A stretch of DNA of 45,336 bases from a virus: positions 1 to 45,336 of IMG/VR virus record IMGVR_UViG_3300012964_000015, one strand, 5' to 3'. Every line of letters begins with the position of its first letter. Position 1 is the stretch's first letter. This document shows positions 32,335 through 38,765 of the stretch, in pieces. Made by a program: the position numbers and the translations under genes. The notes under the pieces are model-generated. The model saw only the letters and a list, made by a program, of their open reading frames with translations, made no database searches and had not been told where the DNA came from.

Positions 32335-32437
32335 TGGTGCGACTGGAGAGACTTGAACTCTCATGCTATACTTGAACTCTCATGCTATAAGCGAGGGATT
32401 TTAAATCCCTCTTGTCTACCAATTCCACCACAATCGC
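32335..32437 (-). tRNA. tRNA-Leu(UAA) with internal duplication
   Basis: Acceptor GCGATTG/CAGTCGC, D-arm GTGGAATTGGTAGAC, anticodon stem-loop GAGGGA-TTTAAAA-TCCCTC, variable arm GCTTATAGC, T-arm GAGAG-TTCAAGT-CTCTC, discriminator A and encoded CCA (32335-32337). A perfect 19-base tandem duplication (32352-32389) covers part of the variable arm and the 5' half of the T-arm, making the gene 103 nt instead of 84. All other parts are canonical, so the copy without the repeat would be functional. UUA is a frequent codon in this AT-rich genome. Confidence 0.8.
32352..32389 (-). repeat. Perfect 19-bp tandem duplication inside tRNA-Leu
   Basis: CTTGAACTCTCATGCTATA occurs twice without a gap at 32352-32370 and 32371-32389. 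Removing one copy yields a normal tRNA. Either real replication slippage or an assembly artefact. Confidence 0.95.
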
Positions 32438-32461
32438 TTATTAAATTTACATTGTACTAAT

Positions 32462-32490
32462 ATTATAACCTAAATTTTATACTCTGTCAA
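32462..32490 (-). promoter_or_regulatory. Consensus sigma-70 promoter for the tRNA genes
   Basis: On the minus strand TTGACA (32485-32490), 17 bases, TATAAT (32462-32467): both hexamers perfect. It starts RNA about 18 bases before tRNA-Leu, inside the 3' end of the polymerase C-terminal gene. It would give strong transcription of both tRNAs and the downstream recombination genes. Confidence 0.8.
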
Positions 32491-33188
32491 TTCTTTTTGA
32501 TTAATTCCTATTGAGACCTCACAAGTTAATGGGATATTAAATGAAACTCCAAAAAGCCTATTAAAATTAATAGGTATATCGTTGAACACGCTATGAAATA
32601 TTTCCACTGTCCTTCGTACCTCAGACTCCATAATGTCGCATACAATGCTGTCATGCACAGTATTGATAAGCACACCGTTAATATTAGCATCTCTAAACCT
32701 TTTCATAAATGATACACGAGCAATTGACATGAGGTCAGCGCCCAAACCCTGAACCGGGTAGTTTTTTATAATAGTTTCTGGAGCTTTTAATTCTCCTTTA
32801 TAATTTCTACCTAATTCAAATTTATAAATCCTACCAGTAGGCATAATTAATTGTCCATTTTGAATTGCCTCTTGTACAATTTTAATATGCCAATCACGAA
32901 GACCAGTATATTTATTATAGAAAGCATCAATTACTTTTTGCCAATACTTCTCTGATGAACTAACACTAGAGAAGTCAGGGTCATTAGCATAAGCATAAGC
33001 ACTCCCTCCATACATTAATCTAAATACAAATATTTTTGCAATTAATCTTGATGGTAATCCAAATGCTTTTTGATTAAGACTATGTTGATCTACTCTGTCA
33101 ATAATCTCTTGTATTGCTACTTTATCTTGAGATAAATATGCTCCTACAACCCACTCAAGAGGGCCTTGGCATCACAATTGATAATCAA
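32470..33188 (-). CDS. DNA polymerase, family A, C-terminal part (split gene, frameshifted)
   Basis: Carries motif A (INCDAKA, then LEWVVGAYLSQDK), motif B (R-LIA-K-IFV-F-RLM-YGG) and motif C (INTVHDSIVCDI), so it supplies palm and fingers. A TTG start at 33188 overlaps the upstream stop (TTGA), ten bases after AGGAGG. As written, two extra bases at 33159-33162 (CTCT instead of CT) shift the frame after DAKA: the TTG frame stops within nine codons, and the frame of motif B has no start before ATG 33015, which lies after motifs A and B. So an active polymerase needs a frameshift, or the sequence has an error. F in place of T7 Tyr526 predicts low dideoxynucleotide uptake. Confidence 0.8.
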
Positions 33189-33211
33189 GGCACGGTAACC
33201 TCCTCTTGTGG
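33151..33211 (-). promoter_or_regulatory. 61-nt quasi-palindrome covering start and frameshift of polymerase C-terminal gene
   Basis: On the minus strand CCAC-AAGAGG (33202-33211) pairs with CCTCTT-GA-GTGG (33151-33162), GCCTTG (33186-33191) with CAAGGC (33163-33168), and ATCA with TGAT around ATTG (33171-33182), about 20 bp in all. The structure holds part of the AGGAGG ribosome binding site, the TTG start and the extra CT. It may control translation, stimulate frameshifting, or have produced the insertion through template switching. Confidence 0.55.
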
Positions 33212-33418
33212 ACTAGTAGCCTCAAGTTCTTGTTGTTCACAATATTCATTAATTTGCTCATTCCAAGAAGCATTAAGTTCCTTAAGAATTAGGTGAGCAT
33301 ATAAAAGCATATCTTCAGAGATATATCCGGGACGTTGTGGTTCAAAGACATAAAATCCATCACATTCCATATAAACACATTTCATTACCTCTTCTCTTAA
33401 TTCCTTATTAATTATCAT
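33185..33418 (-). CDS. Small phage protein inserted within the polymerase locus, 77 aa
   Basis: ATG at 33418 overlaps the previous stop (ATGA); the TGA at 33185 overlaps the TTG start of the polymerase C-terminal part. The residues DGFYVFEPQRPGYISEDMLLYAHLILKELNASWNEQINEY match a widespread small phage family ('DG.Y.w.P...GG.ls...L..IadeLd.lN..Wd.qi..Y'), so it is a genuine gene and not an intron artefact. Function unknown. Confidence 0.65.
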   Translation of the reverse strand: MIINKELREEVMKCVYMECDGFYVFEPQRPGYISEDMLLYAHLILKELNASWNEQINEYCEQQELEATSPQEEVTVP

Positions 33419-33588
33419 TTAAACTTCTCTATATAGTAATCAATTGTATCTATTGCATCTACTAGTTCTGTCTTAAGTATAGCAAGTTCTTTTGGGTCAC
33501 ACAAACCTAAATCCATACTAGTACTATTATTTGAAATATCCACATTAATATAATTCTTACCTACATGACGAAAAAAGATATTAAGCAT
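33415..33588 (-). CDS. Small protein inserted within the polymerase locus, 57 aa
   Basis: ATG at 33588 overlaps the end of the polymerase N-terminal gene by eight bases; GGAG seven bases upstream lies within that gene. The stop overlaps the next ATG (ATGA). Charged and helical in its second half (KELAILKTELVDAIDTIDYYIEKFK). No known family. It forms the first half of the two-gene insertion. Confidence 0.55.
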   Translation of the reverse strand: MLNIFFRHVGKNYINVDISNNSTSMDLGLCDPKELAILKTELVDAIDTIDYYIEKFK

Positions 33589-34735
33589 ATACACTCTCCA
33601 TAAAAACCTTAGTTATTGGATCTACATTCTGTAAATTTGGTTTACTACTACTAAGCCTTCCAGTAATTGCAACACATTGATTAAGAACACCATGTAACAT
33701 ATTATGATCCCACTTCATTGTCTTAATTAATTCACTGTATCCAATTAAATATGTACCACGTAATTTCTCAAGTTCTGAATATCTAGTAAGTAGATCAATA
33801 ATTACTTTAGCAGTTTTATTTAATTTTAAACTACGTAATACTGTATCATTTACTTTCCAATATTCTTGACTACCTTCTGGTTTCTTTACTTCAGTTCCTT
33901 TAAGAGGTTCAATAAGACGAGGTAAAGGATATTCTTTAATAATATTCTTATACTTTACCTGCCCCTTCTTTTCTCCTGATTTAAATACTCCAATAGGTAT
34001 TTTATCGTCCAAAAGGATATTCCCACCATAAAGAAGAACAGAAACGTGGTCATTGCTATTAAGATTAATGGGAATACCATTAGTATATTTAGTAAGTTCT
34101 TTGTAAATTGAATCAAGTTCAATCTGTATTCCTTCTGCATATTTTATTGCTTTTTCTGATGCAAAGTATATTCCATTATACTCCATTTCTTCAAGTACTA
34201 AAAGATCGGCACATTGTAATCTAAATAATGGCATAAGACCATTTGATTGAAATTGTGTTAATTGTCTTTCATATACTTGCTGTGTTAAGATTAAATCTTG
34301 GGCTAGGTAGTCAGATAGAATATCTCTTGGAATCATATCTGTATCAATACCATTAGCCCAATATTCATTTTTAACTATGTCTAATTTCTTAGGGAATCCA
34401 TATTTCTCTGCTGCTTCATCAAGTGATGGGTATTTATTCTGCTGGTGACTCAATAAGAATTCAGCAAGTTGGGTACACCAGACTTTTATGTTTGAGACAT
34501 TCACCCCTATTTTCCTAATCCAATGAATGTCAAACTTAGCATTATGGGCAATAAATAGATTACCTTCTAAAATAGACTGAATTACTTGTATATCTTTTTC
34601 TGTTGGATAATAGAATAAGTACTTTTCTTTTGTATCTACATCAAGAATTCCAACCACTACAATTTTATTTGTCCTATCAAAGACATTCCCTTTGTTACTT
34701 ATAGTACATTCAATATCACAGATTAATTTTCTCAT
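33581..34735 (-). CDS. DNA polymerase, family A, N-terminal part (3'-5' exonuclease and thumb)
   Basis: Exonuclease motif I ICDIECT (D7, E9), a second motif FIAHNAKFDIHWI, and third motif LSDYLAQDLILTQQVY, then the thumb and the conserved GRLSSSKPNLQNV. It ends KVFMESVYA, just before the strand that leads to motif A, and stops at 33581. The continuation is found 390 bases downstream (YRALIINCDAKA). Together the parts give a T7-type replicative polymerase (384 + about 238 residues). The ATG overlaps the stop of the phosphoesterase remnant. Confidence 0.85.
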   Translation of the reverse strand: MRKLICDIECTISNKGNVFDRTNKIVVVGILDVDTKEKYLFYYPTEKDIQVIQSILEGNLFIAHNAKFDIHWIRKIGVNVSNIKVWCTQLAEFLLSHQQNKYPSLDEAAEKYGFPKKLDIVKNEYWANGIDTDMIPRDILSDYLAQDLILTQQVYERQLTQFQSNGLMPLFRLQCADLLVLEEMEYNGIYFASEKAIKYAEGIQIELDSIYKELTKYTNGIPINLNSNDHVSVLLYGGNILLDDKIPIGVFKSGEKKGQVKYKNIIKEYPLPRLIEPLKGTEVKKPEGSQEYWKVNDTVLRSLKLNKTAKVIIDLLTRYSELEKLRGTYLIGYSELIKTMKWDHNMLHGVLNQCVAITGRLSSSKPNLQNVDPITKVFMESVYA

Positions 34736-34824
34736 ACTGGAAATCTTTTTAATACTTCTAAATTTAGGAATGTAAGAATATTACTATGTCCAAAATGAGT
34801 ATCACTTATTAAGAATGTCTTCAT
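34732..34824 (-). pseudogene. Truncated calcineurin-like metallophosphoesterase remnant, 30 codons
   Basis: Translation begins MKTFLISDTHFGHSNILTF, the canonical N-terminal strand and D-x-H metal-binding motif of phage metallophosphoesterases, but stops after 30 codons, where relatives run for 150-200 residues and need further GD, GNH and H motifs. The frame ends in an ATGA overlap with the polymerase start. Most of the gene has been deleted; a functional product is unlikely. Confidence 0.7.
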
Positions 34825-34978
34825 AATATTTTTGTCTTTCTTCTTGTGTAGCATAGAAATACCATGCTGGGGGTAATACCCATAAATTAATTGCTGGAAG
34901 ATTAATGTCTGGATATGTTATTACTATTCGTACTTTAGGTGTTTCTTTTCTTTCATTATTTTTCTGTAGCATGTCCAT
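34802..34978 (-). CDS. Small protein overlapping the lysozyme gene, 58 aa
   Basis: ATG at 34978 (or 34972), TGA at 34802-34804. The 5' end overlaps the lysozyme gene by 55 bases and the 3' end overlaps the phosphoesterase remnant. Residues LPAINLWVLPPAWYFYATQEERQKYYEDI look protein-like (aromatic- and Pro-rich core, charged helix) but match no family I know. Confidence 0.4.
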   Translation of the reverse strand: MDMLQKNNERKETPKVRIVITYPDINLPAINLWVLPPAWYFYATQEERQKYYEDILNK

Positions 34979-35271
34979 CTATTTTCATACCCATTATCAA
35001 GACCCCAAGCTAATAGAAATATTTGATGATTTCTATTAAACCAATCAGCAGGCCACATCTTATTTTTAATCATTTCTTTCTTGGCTAATTTGGAGAATTC
35101 ATAAAAAGTATCCTTATGAAATTGAGCTATACCATAAGCATTACCACCATCCCCCCAAACATTATTATGTTTTAGACTTGATTCACATAACATAATTTTA
35201 GTCATTAGAATTGGGTCTGCTGCTTTTGCTTGTAATGAAAAGAATAGTAATAAAGCTAAGATATATCTCAT
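34924..35271 (-). CDS. Secreted lysozyme / lytic transglycosylase, probable endolysin
   Basis: A Sec signal peptide (RYILALLLFFSLQAKA, predicted cleavage after AKA-18) precedes a small lysozyme-fold domain: ILMTKIMLCESSLKHNNVW with catalytic E30, then GGNAYGIAQFHKDTF, the GxxQ-F signature of SLT domains. A C-terminal WTCYRKI completes it. 115 residues is at the low end for an SLT domain. Export through Sec means that holin action mainly triggers activation or membrane depolarisation. It overlaps the RNA ligase stop (ATGA). Confidence 0.75.
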   Translation of the reverse strand: MRYILALLLFFSLQAKAADPILMTKIMLCESSLKHNNVWGDGGNAYGIAQFHKDTFYEFSKLAKKEMIKNKMWPADWFNRNHQIFLLAWGLDNGYENRWTCYRKIMKEKKHLKYE

Positions 35272-35834
35272 TTGTCAATAATTACCTTCCAATATGTTTT
35301 TGCTTTCTCGGTATATATAACTAAACCTTCTGGTTTCATATATCCGGGTGCTGCAATAGATCCAAATTCAATAAATTCTTTTTTAGTTCCTTCATACCAA
35401 TCAAGATTTTCATACTCTGTATAAGTAAGTGTTCGCACAAGAGGTACATTATAGCAAATAGAACTATATTTAGTTGGATTAAATAAGCTAAACCTTTTCT
35501 CAGTTAATCCATAGTTACGATTAATACCTTGACCCCACCACTCACCAAAATGATACCCTTTACCTAGGTCTTGAATGAGTTGTTCTGCATTAGCTTGAAC
35601 CCATTTAGCAAACCCATAGTTATCCTTTTCTGGTGTGATTAGTGTAGTTCTAGATTGGGCCAAAATACCATATTCTATATCCCCATCTTGATAGACACCC
35701 AATAATTCATTAGGATAGTGTGCACTTGTTTCAAAGATAATAATACAAGCATTAGTACCATCAATCTTTTCCGTAATGTGATAAATCTCATTCTCTAGTC
35801 TTGGAATCTTATGCCAAGGTTTAAACATATTCAA
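35268..35834 (-). CDS. RNA ligase (T4 Rnl2-like nucleotidyltransferase)
   Basis: Motif I EKIDGTNA with K23 as the AMP-accepting lysine, an aromatic motif YHFGEWWGQGINRNYG (IIIa-like region, about residues 96-111), motif IV PEGLVIYT and motif V WKVIIDK at the C-terminus. These are the nucleotidyltransferase motifs of RNA ligases. Phages use them to reseal tRNAs cut by host nucleases or other RNA nicks. No kinase-phosphatase partner gene is recognisable here. 188 residues implies the minimal catalytic domain only. Confidence 0.8.
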   Translation of the reverse strand: MNMFKPWHKIPRLENEIYHITEKIDGTNACIIIFETSAHYPNELLGVYQDGDIEYGILAQSRTTLITPEKDNYGFAKWVQANAEQLIQDLGKGYHFGEWWGQGINRNYGLTEKRFSLFNPTKYSSICYNVPLVRTLTYTEYENLDWYEGTKKEFIEFGSIAAPGYMKPEGLVIYTEKAKTYWKVIIDK

Positions 35835-35839
35835 TTCTC

Positions 35840-36925
35840 CTAATTAAAATCAGCATATCTAGCAATCTCAGGTTTAATTAAAACTTCTGACCGACCATGC
35901 CTCATAGTAGGATCACTATCCGTATCACCACTCAATTTATTTTTAGATAAATGAAGATAACGAATAAATTCTAATCCTATATCATGTACTGTACCAATAC
36001 CAAGAATCCAATCTGCTTCTGCTTGTTTAGACGTCTTCGCGTTCGCCACATTCCCCATATCCAACCACTTCTTACCTTCCCCCGACACATCAGCTTGACA
36101 TACACCTATAACAGGGCAGTAAGTCTTTGCTAGTTCCCTAGCCCATATATAAATACTACCAAGACGAAGATCTTCACGATCACTATCAAATCCCTTAATC
36201 TTATCAATTTGGTCAAATATAATTAAACTTGGTTTAATATCTTTACAAATAGATTCGATTTGTCGTTTATTAATACTAGCACTATCAAGAATATTAATTT
36301 TATTTTTGGTAAATTTAGTATAATATTCAGTAGCACGTTTACGATCTGAATATAATTTAGATAGGTCACATCCAAGAGCAGCTTGGTATGTTCTTACTTT
36401 TACTTTCCCACCTTGCTCCTCGTTGTTACACCAAAGAATTGGGCCATCTGAGTCTTTAAGTTGTCCAGCCATAAATGTAACTTCAGAAGCAAGAAAAGTA
36501 GTTTTTCCTGTTTCAGGTCTTGCAAAAATGAATCCGAAGTCTCCTTTGCGGAGTGATCCGAGCATTTTATTGAGTGCTTTGAGCCTCCAACGCAGACCGG
36601 GTTTGTGCACTGTTTCTTCATATAGTTCCTCTAAATCATCTGTTACAAATTTTACATCTTCAATCTTCTCTTTATCCTCAAGCTTACCATAGTAGTCTAG
36701 AATGCTTGAGAGAGGCTTTCGTCCTTCGGACACATCAATAGATATTAAAGCTAATTGGTAAGCGTGGTGACGTTCTACGAGCGTCTGGATGGCATCTTTA
36801 AGAACATCAGAACCTATGTTTGAATTCTCTATCTGAAGAATCAAATCTTGGTAGTCTGGGTACTTTGTAAGAACATTTAATTTATACTCTTCCAGAGTTA
36901 AATCTCTTTTGTAAAGATCCATCAT
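35840..36925 (-). CDS. Replicative DNA helicase (DnaB/T7 gp4-like), separate from primase
   Basis: RecA-type ATPase: Walker A ARPETGKTTF (135-144), Walker B PSLIIFDQIDKI (232-243), and the Q-rich motif ADWILGIGTVH with GRSEVLIKPEIARYADF at the end. An N-terminal helical part of about 100 residues replaces the primase domain of T7 gp4. It unwinds DNA ahead of the polymerase. The promoter at 37080-37108 gives it a 150-nt AT-rich leader. In-frame sense codons continue upstream of the double ATG, but no usable start codon was found there. Confidence 0.8.
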   Translation of the reverse strand: MMDLYKRDLTLEEYKLNVLTKYPDYQDLILQIENSNIGSDVLKDAIQTLVERHHAYQLALISIDVSEGRKPLSSILDYYGKLEDKEKIEDVKFVTDDLEELYEETVHKPGLRWRLKALNKMLGSLRKGDFGFIFARPETGKTTFLASEVTFMAGQLKDSDGPILWCNNEEQGGKVKVRTYQAALGCDLSKLYSDRKRATEYYTKFTKNKINILDSASINKRQIESICKDIKPSLIIFDQIDKIKGFDSDREDLRLGSIYIWARELAKTYCPVIGVCQADVSGEGKKWLDMGNVANAKTSKQAEADWILGIGTVHDIGLEFIRYLHLSKNKLSGDTDSDPTMRHGRSEVLIKPEIARYADFN

Positions 36926-37079
36926 ATTATCAAGAACACTATAAAGATTAAAAAGTTCTTTTTCTTCTTTATTAATATTAATGTAATTTCTATATTTGTT
37001 ATATAGATTAATTATTAATAGTTGTTTTATTATAATTAAATTTAATATAATTATTCCTTTCTACATATATACATCTATT

Positions 37080-37108
37080 AGTATAACAAGAATTTTAGAT
37101 TTTGTCAA
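37080..37108 (-). promoter_or_regulatory. Consensus sigma-70 promoter for helicase and downstream replication genes
   Basis: TTGACA (37103-37108), 17 bases, TATACT (37080-37085) on the minus strand. The -35 overlaps the stop of the 41-aa gene (37105-37107). It would boost helicase, RNA ligase, lysozyme and polymerase expression independently of the upstream primase and amidoligase genes. Confidence 0.75.
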
Positions 37109-37230
37109 GTAATAATATTATATTTTTTACAATTATTGATTACTCTTAACCTCCACAAGAATTTGTCTTTATCTTTTTTAGCATAAAACTTTTCAAGTTC
37201 TTTAGCATTCTGTGTATCACGTTGATTCAT
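37105..37230 (-). CDS. Very small basic protein, 41 aa
   Basis: ATG at 37230 overlaps the preceding gene by 14 bases; AAAGGA lies nine bases upstream. Lysine-rich helix (NAKELEKFYAKKDKDKFLWRLRVI). The end of the frame overlaps the -35 of the helicase promoter. Real by ribosome binding site and overlap; function unknown. Confidence 0.5.
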   Translation of the reverse strand: MNQRDTQNAKELEKFYAKKDKDKFLWRLRVINNCKKYNIIT

Positions 37231-37408
37231 TTTTAGGAATCCTTTCTTTACAATCTAATGGAACAGAAACAAAGAAACTAATAGGCATATAACTATTCTC
37301 TGCTAAGAATTGTCCCGGTTGTTGTGCATCTACAATATGTTGATAATTACGAAAACATTGTTTATTATCACACCAATCATGACAGAATGTTTGGTCTTTA
37401 TAAGACAT
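37217..37408 (-). CDS. Small cysteine-containing protein, 63 aa
   Basis: The start MSYKDQTFCHDWCDNKQCFRNY resembles the common phage family beginning 'y.DQ.fC...C....C.R', with three cysteines and His that may bind zinc. The rest (PISFFVSVPLDCKE) looks like a short beta region. Function unknown. It overlaps the 41-aa gene downstream. Confidence 0.55.
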   Translation of the reverse strand: MSYKDQTFCHDWCDNKQCFRNYQHIVDAQQPGQFLAENSYMPISFFVSVPLDCKERIPKNEST

Positions 37409-37410
37409 AA

Positions 37411-37614
37411 TTAAAATCCAAAAATATCATCAAGTACATCATCAATACCTGTTTCTTTAGCAATTGATTTTGTTAGTCCTGCTGTAATACCCCCAGTCAG
37501 AAATCCTGTAGCTACATGACCAATAATATTATCATCATCAGTAACCATATCTGCAACACCTTCTCCTACAGCCATACCAACACCAATACTTGCAATATCT
37601 GTAATAATACTCAT
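37411..37614 (-). CDS. Small glycine-rich, partly hydrophobic protein, 67 aa
   Basis: Alternating Gly/Ala/Ile segments (DIASIGVGMAVGEGVADMV; IIGHVATGFLTGGITAGL) might be membrane-associated helices. The C-terminus is acidic (GIDDVLDDIFGF). Its ATG overlaps the stop of the 57-aa gene. No family recognised. Confidence 0.5.
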   Translation of the reverse strand: MSIITDIASIGVGMAVGEGVADMVTDDDNIIGHVATGFLTGGITAGLTKSIAKETGIDDVLDDIFGF

Positions 37615-37784
37615 TCCAATAACTCCATTTCTATATCAAATTTAGCAATTTCAATACAACCTAATGCAGATGCTATTGACATCTGCCCTTCAAATGAATA
37701 AACAATATTTTTAATCTCCTGTACTAACCTTGATTCAGGAGGATTATTAACTTTAAATTCTGGTTTAATAATATTGTCAATCAT
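37611..37784 (-). CDS. Small phage protein between primase and helicase, 57 aa
   Basis: ATG at 37784 overlaps the primase stop (ATGA), and its own stop overlaps the next start. The residues RLVQEIKNIVYSFEGQMSIASALGCIEIAKFDI fit a widespread phage family with '[KR]..[IV]Y.ydG......lGil......'. Function unknown, but found next to replication genes elsewhere as well. Confidence 0.6.
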   Translation of the reverse strand: MIDNIIKPEFKVNNPPESRLVQEIKNIVYSFEGQMSIASALGCIEIAKFDIEMELLE

Positions 37785-38536
37785 TTTAATATTTCCTTAA
37801 TATCTAAATAGTCAATTTCCTTTGGGTCAAGTTTAGTAATTATACTTCGACAGTTAATACCACATAGTAGCCCTAATTTAGTCTCTTTAAGGCTCTCCTT
37901 GGCTTTATCATAGTCCAGCCATATCAACACCTCATCTTGTTCATTGATTAGATTATAGAGCCGTTTAAAGCGTTTACGGCCCACAAAACTTCCAAATAAT
38001 GCCATTGCCCCTACACCACAATTAGCTAACTTAATACTACTAATTACATCCTCACATAAAACAAGTTTATTAGATTGATTAAGAATGTTATAGGTATCAA
38101 CTAAATTACCCCTCCCATACCATTTTTGTTTCTTAATCTTATCAGGATCATCTCCAAAATATCTACCTTGCCATGCAATTAAATGACCGTCTCCAAATAC
38201 GGGGAATATAAGTCTCTGCATTGTTTCACTCCACAATACATTATGCTTATACAAGTCCTCACGTGTTAATTGATATTGCTCAATCCATTCCATTGCTTTA
38301 TGGGGATATAATATATCACAATCTACTGGTAAATAAGGTAATTGATAGTCAATTTCATTATCTTCTGCTATCTTGTTCTTAAATGTTGTTATTTTATTTG
38401 GGAATTCATAGTAGGAACAACTGAAGCACCACTTCCTTCCATCGGAATATACTGCCAAATTATCCATTGATATATCTTTACCTAGTTTTGCACAGGCAGG
38501 ACACTGTTCTTTTTTAATTGCATATGAATTAGTCAT
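37781..38536 (-). CDS. DNA primase (T7 gp4 N-terminal type)
   Basis: Zinc-binding domain CPAC ... CFSC near the N-terminus with DNLAVYSDGRKWC between, then an RNA polymerase domain with GRYFGDD and a TOPRIM-like pair: LVLCEDVISSIKL (Glu) and VLIWLDYDKA (DxD). It makes short RNA primers. Start taken at ATG 38536, which overlaps the previous stop by eight bases; a longer frame starts at 38569. Unlike in T7, primase and helicase are separate genes, three to four small genes apart. Confidence 0.85.
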   Translation of the reverse strand: MTNSYAIKKEQCPACAKLGKDISMDNLAVYSDGRKWCFSCSYYEFPNKITTFKNKIAEDNEIDYQLPYLPVDCDILYPHKAMEWIEQYQLTREDLYKHNVLWSETMQRLIFPVFGDGHLIAWQGRYFGDDPDKIKKQKWYGRGNLVDTYNILNQSNKLVLCEDVISSIKLANCGVGAMALFGSFVGRKRFKRLYNLINEQDEVLIWLDYDKAKESLKETKLGLLCGINCRSIITKLDPKEIDYLDIKEILK

Positions 38537-38765
38537 GCTTAAAGTGAATATAACATTCTTGTCCATCATCTTCTATTTCATCATCAATATCTTCATAATG
38601 ATTAAGGTCTTGACGTTCAACTACATTAGCTACATTACCCAATCCTGATTCTTTAAAACAACTATTACATAAATCAGGATATTCAGTAGAACCATTTTCA
38701 TGTACTACTTTTCTTGTGGATTCAAAATCATTCAAATTCTTATCGCATGCTACACATCTAGACAT
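38529..38765 (-). CDS. Small zinc-binding phage protein, 78 aa
   Basis: Four cysteines in two pairs (MSRCVACDKNL and YPDLCNSCFKESG) match a well-known small phage family ('M.RC..Cd..L......R......y.DLC..Cf..s'). The C-terminal half is acidic. The 3' end overlaps the primase gene by eight bases. Possibly a regulator or protein adaptor. Confidence 0.65.
   Translation of the reverse strand: MSRCVACDKNLNDFESTRKVVHENGSTEYPDLCNSCFKESGLGNVANVVERQDLNHYEDIDDEIEDDGQECYIHFKHD

Noticed and set aside
33189-33580. Group I or group II intron in the DNA polymerase gene
   Set aside because: No conserved group I core or group II domain V sequence was seen. The region is filled by two overlapping genes, one from a known small phage family, and its last gene runs through the supposed 3' splice site with a new ribosome binding site for the C-terminal part. 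Only RNA data could fully exclude splicing.
32470-34735. Split intein reconstituting the polymerase
   Set aside because: Neither fragment carries intein end motifs (Cys/Ser start with a block A, or HN followed by Cys/Ser/Thr) at the break, and there is no extra sequence on the fragments.
36926-37070. N-terminal extension of the helicase upstream of ATG 36925
   Set aside because: Sense codons continue for about 45 triplets and AAAGGA occurs near their start, but there is no ATG, GTG or TTG, and the far part is low-complexity AT-rich sequence following the promoter. Treated as leader.
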